23,779 nt of DNA from DASQPA01 sp963757335. GTDB lineage: Bacteria > Acidobacteriota > Thermoanaerobaculia > Multivoradales > UBA5704. Shown here in pieces: positions 23,191 to 23,779 of this stretch. Under the pieces are notes generated by a model. It searched no databases, was not told where the DNA came from, and saw only the letters and a list, made by a program, of their open reading frames with translations. Where the stretch lies: the NCBI GenBank assembly GCA_963757335.1, contig CAVWRJ010000022.1, positions 1 to 23,779 on the forward strand, given 5' to 3'. The position numbers and the translations under genes are program-made. The first letter of the stretch is position 1. Each line of letters starts with the position of its first letter.

Positions 23191-23779
23191 TCACTCCCGC
23201 GGCGCGATCCGGTCGATCTCCGCCAGGTCGTCCGCGGTCAGCTTCCAGCCCACCGCGTTGACGTTCGCCTGGACCTGCTCGGCCGAGGTCGCCCCGGCGA
23301 TGACCGACGCCACGGCTTTATGGCTCGCGAGCCAGGAAAAGGCGAGCTCCAGGAGGGTATGGCCGCGCCGGGTCGCGAGCTCGGCGAGCTGTTCCGCGAT
23401 CTCCTGGTTGCGCTCGCTCCGGAAGCGACCCGCCATTCCGGAGCTCCCCGAGAGCCGCGCCCCCTCGGGAACCCGACTCGCCTTTGCGGTACTTGCCGGT
23501 CAAGAGGCCGCTCGCCAGGGGGAAGAAGGGGAGGAAGGCGAGCCCCAGGCGCTCGCACTCGGGGAGGACCTCGGCTCGGGGTCGCGTTTGAGCAGGCTGT
23601 ACTCGTTTTGAACGCTCACAAACCGCGCCGCGCCGCTCTGGACCGCCGCCTCGGCTTCGCGGATCTGCTCGGCCGAGAAGTTGGAGCAGCCGATCTCCCG
23701 CACCTTGCCGCTCTTGACCAGCTCGTCCATGGCGGCGAGGGTGTCGGCGATGGGGGTCTCGGGATCGGGCTGATGGAGC
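23191..23779 (-). CDS. Aldo/keto reductase, 5' end outside window, two compensating frame breaks
   Basis: Partial on the right edge; the N-terminal TIM-barrel strands and the Asp/Tyr/Lys catalytic residues lie beyond the window. Seen are LHQPDPETPIADTLAAM, then KVREIGCSNF, VQNEYSLLKRDPE, FFPLASGLLTGKYRKGE, MAGRFRSERNQ and the C-terminal SVIAGATSAEQVQANVNA, all standard AKR features for NADPH-linked reduction of aldehydes and ketones. About 23575 one base (C on plus) is missing, since adding it gives DPEAEVLPECERLGLAFLPF. About 23472 one base is extra, since removing it gives ESVPEGARLSGSSGMAGRF. The frame is the same before and after this pair, so only about 35 residues are scrambled. This is probably sequencing error. 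Confidence 0.82.

Overview
The window is a GC-rich (roughly 65-70%), densely packed bacterial chromosome segment with about 20 protein genes on both strands, short intergenic gaps and many 4-base start/stop overlaps. No tRNA, rRNA, CRISPR array, transposase or phage gene was seen. The content is mostly housekeeping: Lon, NrdR, a small heat-shock protein, ThiL, AroA and an LpxH-like lipid A enzyme that implies an outer membrane. To this are added lineage-flavoured regulators: an MglA-type GTPase with a long tail, a TPR-fused sigma-54 activator and a double-HTH/AT-hook protein. I infer a Gram-negative, high-GC soil or aquatic bacterium such as an Acidobacteriota (Thermoanaerobaculia-like) or a myxobacterial relative. 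This rests on gene content and composition only.

Layout. 180-1315 (-): a hotdog thioesterase with an apparent frameshift, then an alpha/beta hydrolase. 1400-3068 (+): an ECF sigma factor overlapping its membrane anti-sigma factor. 3078-3824 (-) is a short-chain dehydrogenase and 3924-4625 (+) a membrane zinc peptidase. 4646-7591 (-): a tight four-gene operon (AtuA, small membrane protein, AtuA-like small protein, LiuC/AtuE-type hydratase) pointing to branched or terpenoid acyl-CoA metabolism. 7735-13443 (+): MglA-like GTPase, nrdR, hsp20, lon and thiL, very closely spaced. 13498-14382 (-): a double-HTH/AT-hook protein with a good sigma-70 promoter and a strong terminator. 14565-15062 (+): free methionine-R-sulfoxide reductase. 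15075-18351 (-): a very long TPR plus sigma-54 activator. 18485-20549 (-): a PhnP-like metallohydrolase overlapping aroA. 20700-22429 (+): a 59-residue exported peptide followed by a zinc-motif/TPR protein. 22464-23144 (-): the LpxH-like phosphoesterase. 23191-window end (-): an aldo/keto reductase, partial.

Five single-base reading-frame breaks occur inside otherwise well-conserved genes (about 1014, 1453, 15335, 23472 and 23575). Each is repaired by adding or removing one base, so I read them as probable assembly or sequencing errors rather than decay. They should be checked before any of these genes is called a pseudogene.

The most promising unexplained material is (i) the double MerR-like HTH protein with interspersed AT-hooks, (ii) the exported micropeptide, structured spacer and HxxxCxxC-TPR protein at 20700-22429, and (iii) the 442-residue MglA variant with a conserved-looking C-terminal domain.
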